From Candidatus Zixiibacteriota bacterium (lineage in GTDB: Bacteria > Zixibacteria > MSB-5A5 > GN15 > FEB-12): a stretch of DNA of 6,966 nucleotides. The position numbers were made by a program, and so were the translations under genes. The stretch covers positions 1-6,966 of the forward strand of contig JAUVAR010000140.1 of assembly GCA_030591625.1 (NCBI GenBank). The letters are read 5' to 3'. Under the pieces are notes generated by a model. The model searched no databases and was not told where the DNA came from. It saw nothing but the letters and a program-made list of their open reading frames with translations. This document shows positions 5,598-6,966 of this stretch, one piece after another; within the stretch, counting starts at the first letter, position 1; every line of letters begins with the position of its first letter.

Positions 5598-6966
5598 ATG
5601 AAAAAAATAGTTATCCGAAATACACTCCCCCTGATTTTTCTGCTTTTTGCACTTGGTCTGCAAGCTGGTGAGTTGAGTCAAACTTTAAGGACAAAGATTG
5701 CAACTGCGTCTATTGATGCGACGCAGTCATCTGATGAAAAAATCCTCGTTTGGATTAAACTCCCGCGCATCGACCAACCAAAACAGCTCAAACATGAACT
5801 CACCAAGACAGAACCAACAAGAGCTGCCCGTCATGAAAAAGCTATCAAGCACTTAAGAAGTGAACACAAAAGCGCACAAGCAAATCTTATTGGCAGACTA
5901 AACTCTTTGAAGCGGTTAAACAAAGCAGACTCAATTCGTTCATTCTGGATCGTGAATTTGATCGAGGCAAAAGTCAGCCTTGACGAACTCGAAGTTCTCG
6001 CGAGTCGCTCAGATATCGAATTAGTTACTGAGCCACCCGATGTTTTTCTTATTACTCCCGAAGTTGCCTCAACGGCATCGTCTGCTTCTCCATCCGTTGG
6101 GGTGGAACCAAATTTGACTTACATGAATGCACATCTTGCCTGGGCTGCCGGATACACCGGAGCAGGACGACTTGTCTGTTCATTCGACACAGGTATTGAA
6201 GGCGGACATGATGCACTTGCCACAAGTTGGTACGGTCTTGGAGGTGACTCAACTGCATCATGGTTTGATCCAATTTTTCAACAAGACTTTCCGCATACAC
6301 AAGGGTCAGGCTTAGTCACTCCACATCATGGCTCCCACACTATGGGTATTATGGTTGGTCATGATGGTGGTGATACTATCGGTGTTGCACCAGGTGCCAA
6401 ATGGATTTCAGCGGCCGTCGTTGATGTTACCTCGCGCGGTGGCTCTGCAATATTAAGCGCATTTGAATGGGCTTCCGACCCGGACGGAAACCCTAATACA
6501 ATCGCCGATCTGCCGGATGTTATTAATCATAGTTGGGGATTCACCCGAGTACATGGTATTTCATGCGAAGATATTTTCTTTGATGCCATTGATTACACCG
6601 AAGCTCTTGGCATTGTAAATATTTTTGCTGCAGGTAATTCGATATATACAGCGGAGACTATCTCCAACCCGGCTAATCGTGCGAATGATTCACTCGATTG
6701 TTTTGCGGTCGGTAATTTGAGATATGATGCCGATACGATATCAAACTATTCATCTTACGGCCCATCTGATTGCAATGGCGAGATAAAACCTAACGTTGTC
6801 GCCCCGGGTCATGGTATCCGATCTTCAGGAAAAGGCACGGCAACCTACATTCTAATGACAGGAACCTCGATGGCCGCGCCTCATGTGTCGGGTCTGGTTG
6901 CACTGCTTCGACAGAAAAATCCAAATGCTACCGTCGATCAAATCAAAGAAGCAATTTTAACTACAA
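5598..6966 (+). CDS. Secreted subtilisin-like serine protease (S8, bacillopeptidase F-like), C-terminus cut
   Basis: The open frame runs uninterrupted for 456 codons to the right edge. It encodes a secreted endopeptidase with a Sec signal peptide: MKK, then a hydrophobic core (about 10-21), with likely cleavage after LQA (residue 23). Residues about 25-145 form a propeptide that includes a highly charged helical stretch (about 61-110) and SFWIVNLIEAKVS (115-127), which resembles the end of inhibitor-type prodomains. A Ser/Ala-rich linker (157-167) precedes the catalytic domain. All S8 residues are present: D197 in SFDTGIE, H244 in HHGSHTMG, oxyanion Asn N347 in FAAGNS, and nucleophile S424 in GTSMAAPHVSG; NHSWG (310-314) lines the substrate cleft. 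HGSHTMG and NHSWG point to the bacillopeptidase F-like group and make it probably active. Relatives often carry C-terminal sorting or adhesion modules, which would lie beyond the window. It has its own ribosome site and is not in an operon with upstream genes. Confidence 0.95.
   Translation, partial: MKKIVIRNTLPLIFLLFALGLQAGELSQTLRTKIATASIDATQSSDEKILVWIKLPRIDQPKQLKHELTKTEPTRAARHEKAIKHLRSEHKSAQANLIGRLNSLKRLNKADSIRSFWIVNLIEAKVSLDELEVLASRSDIELVTEPPDVFLITPEVASTASSASPSVGVEPNLTYMNAHLAWAAGYTGAGRLVCSFDTGIEGGHDALATSWYGLGGDSTASWFDPIFQQDFPHTQGSGLVTPHHGSHTMGIMVGHDGGDTIGVAPGAKWISAAVVDVTSRGGSAILSAFEWASDPDGNPNTIADLPDVINHSWGFTRVHGISCEDIFFDAIDYTEALGIVNIFAAGNSIYTAETISNPANRANDSLDCFAVGNLRYDADTISNYSSYGPSDCNGEIKPNVVAPGHGIRSSGKGTATYILMTGTSMAAPHVSGLVALLRQKNPNATVDQIKEAILTT

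Noticed and set aside
6052..6315. Overlapping open frames on both strands inside the protease
   Set aside because: The protease frame is continuous here and carries the Asp and His catalytic motifs, so these are shadows.
4865..6966. Functional system joining the DUF6125-like protein and the subtilase
   Set aside because: They are divergently transcribed with 220 nt between them, one is cytosolic and the other secreted, and nothing in the sequence links them.
1..6966. tRNA, rRNA, CRISPR array, insertion sequence or attachment site
   Set aside because: Scanned by eye on both strands; no cloverleaf-like segment, spaced direct repeats, terminal inverted repeats or transposase motif was seen.

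Overview
The window looks like chromosomal DNA from a bacterium with moderate-to-low GC content. It holds six protein-coding genes, two of them cut by the window edges. I see no RNA gene, mobile element, CRISPR array or long repeat. The gene families present (bacillopeptidase F-like subtilase with a long charged propeptide, AGCS amino-acid carrier, DUF6125-like protein, GT-C envelope glycosyltransferases) would fit an uncultured member of the FCB/Zixibacteria-like groups. That taxonomic guess rests on recall of protein flavour and is weak. Two genes have clear GGAG-type ribosome binding sites (subtilase, DUF6125-like protein), the AGCS gene has GGGAG before a GTG start, and the glycosyltransferase/epimerase genes have weak ones.

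Layout. (1) 1-554, minus strand: the N-terminal 184 codons of an alanine/glycine:cation symporter, running off the left edge. (2) 555-720: a divergent promoter region. (3) 721-4751, plus strand: an envelope-glycan cassette. Two GT-C membrane glycosyltransferases of about 500 residues overlap by 4 nt (ATGA). After an 87-nt gap comes a short-chain dehydrogenase/reductase-type UDP-sugar 4-epimerase whose sequence resembles the WbpP-type UDP-GlcNAc/GalNAc 4-epimerases. (4) 4752-4864: a convergent intergenic gap with a perfect 7-bp hairpin. (5) 4865-5377, minus strand: a small cytosolic Cys-rich protein resembling DUF6125. (6) 5378-5597: a divergent intergenic region. (7) 5598-6966, plus strand: a secreted subtilisin-family (S8) protease with signal peptide, propeptide and complete catalytic residues, cut by the right edge.

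How the genes may work together: the epimerase would supply a UDP-HexNAc sugar in the cytoplasm, which after transfer to a lipid carrier could feed surface glycan or glycoprotein assembly. The two GT-C enzymes would transfer sugars from polyprenyl-phosphate donors on the outer face of the inner membrane. The symporter, the DUF6125-like protein and the protease are on separate transcripts and have no demonstrable link to the cassette. I found no convincing evidence of a wholly new system. The most useful leads are the predicted substrate class of the epimerase, the paired GT-C enzymes, and the conserved-looking Cys set of the DUF6125-like protein.
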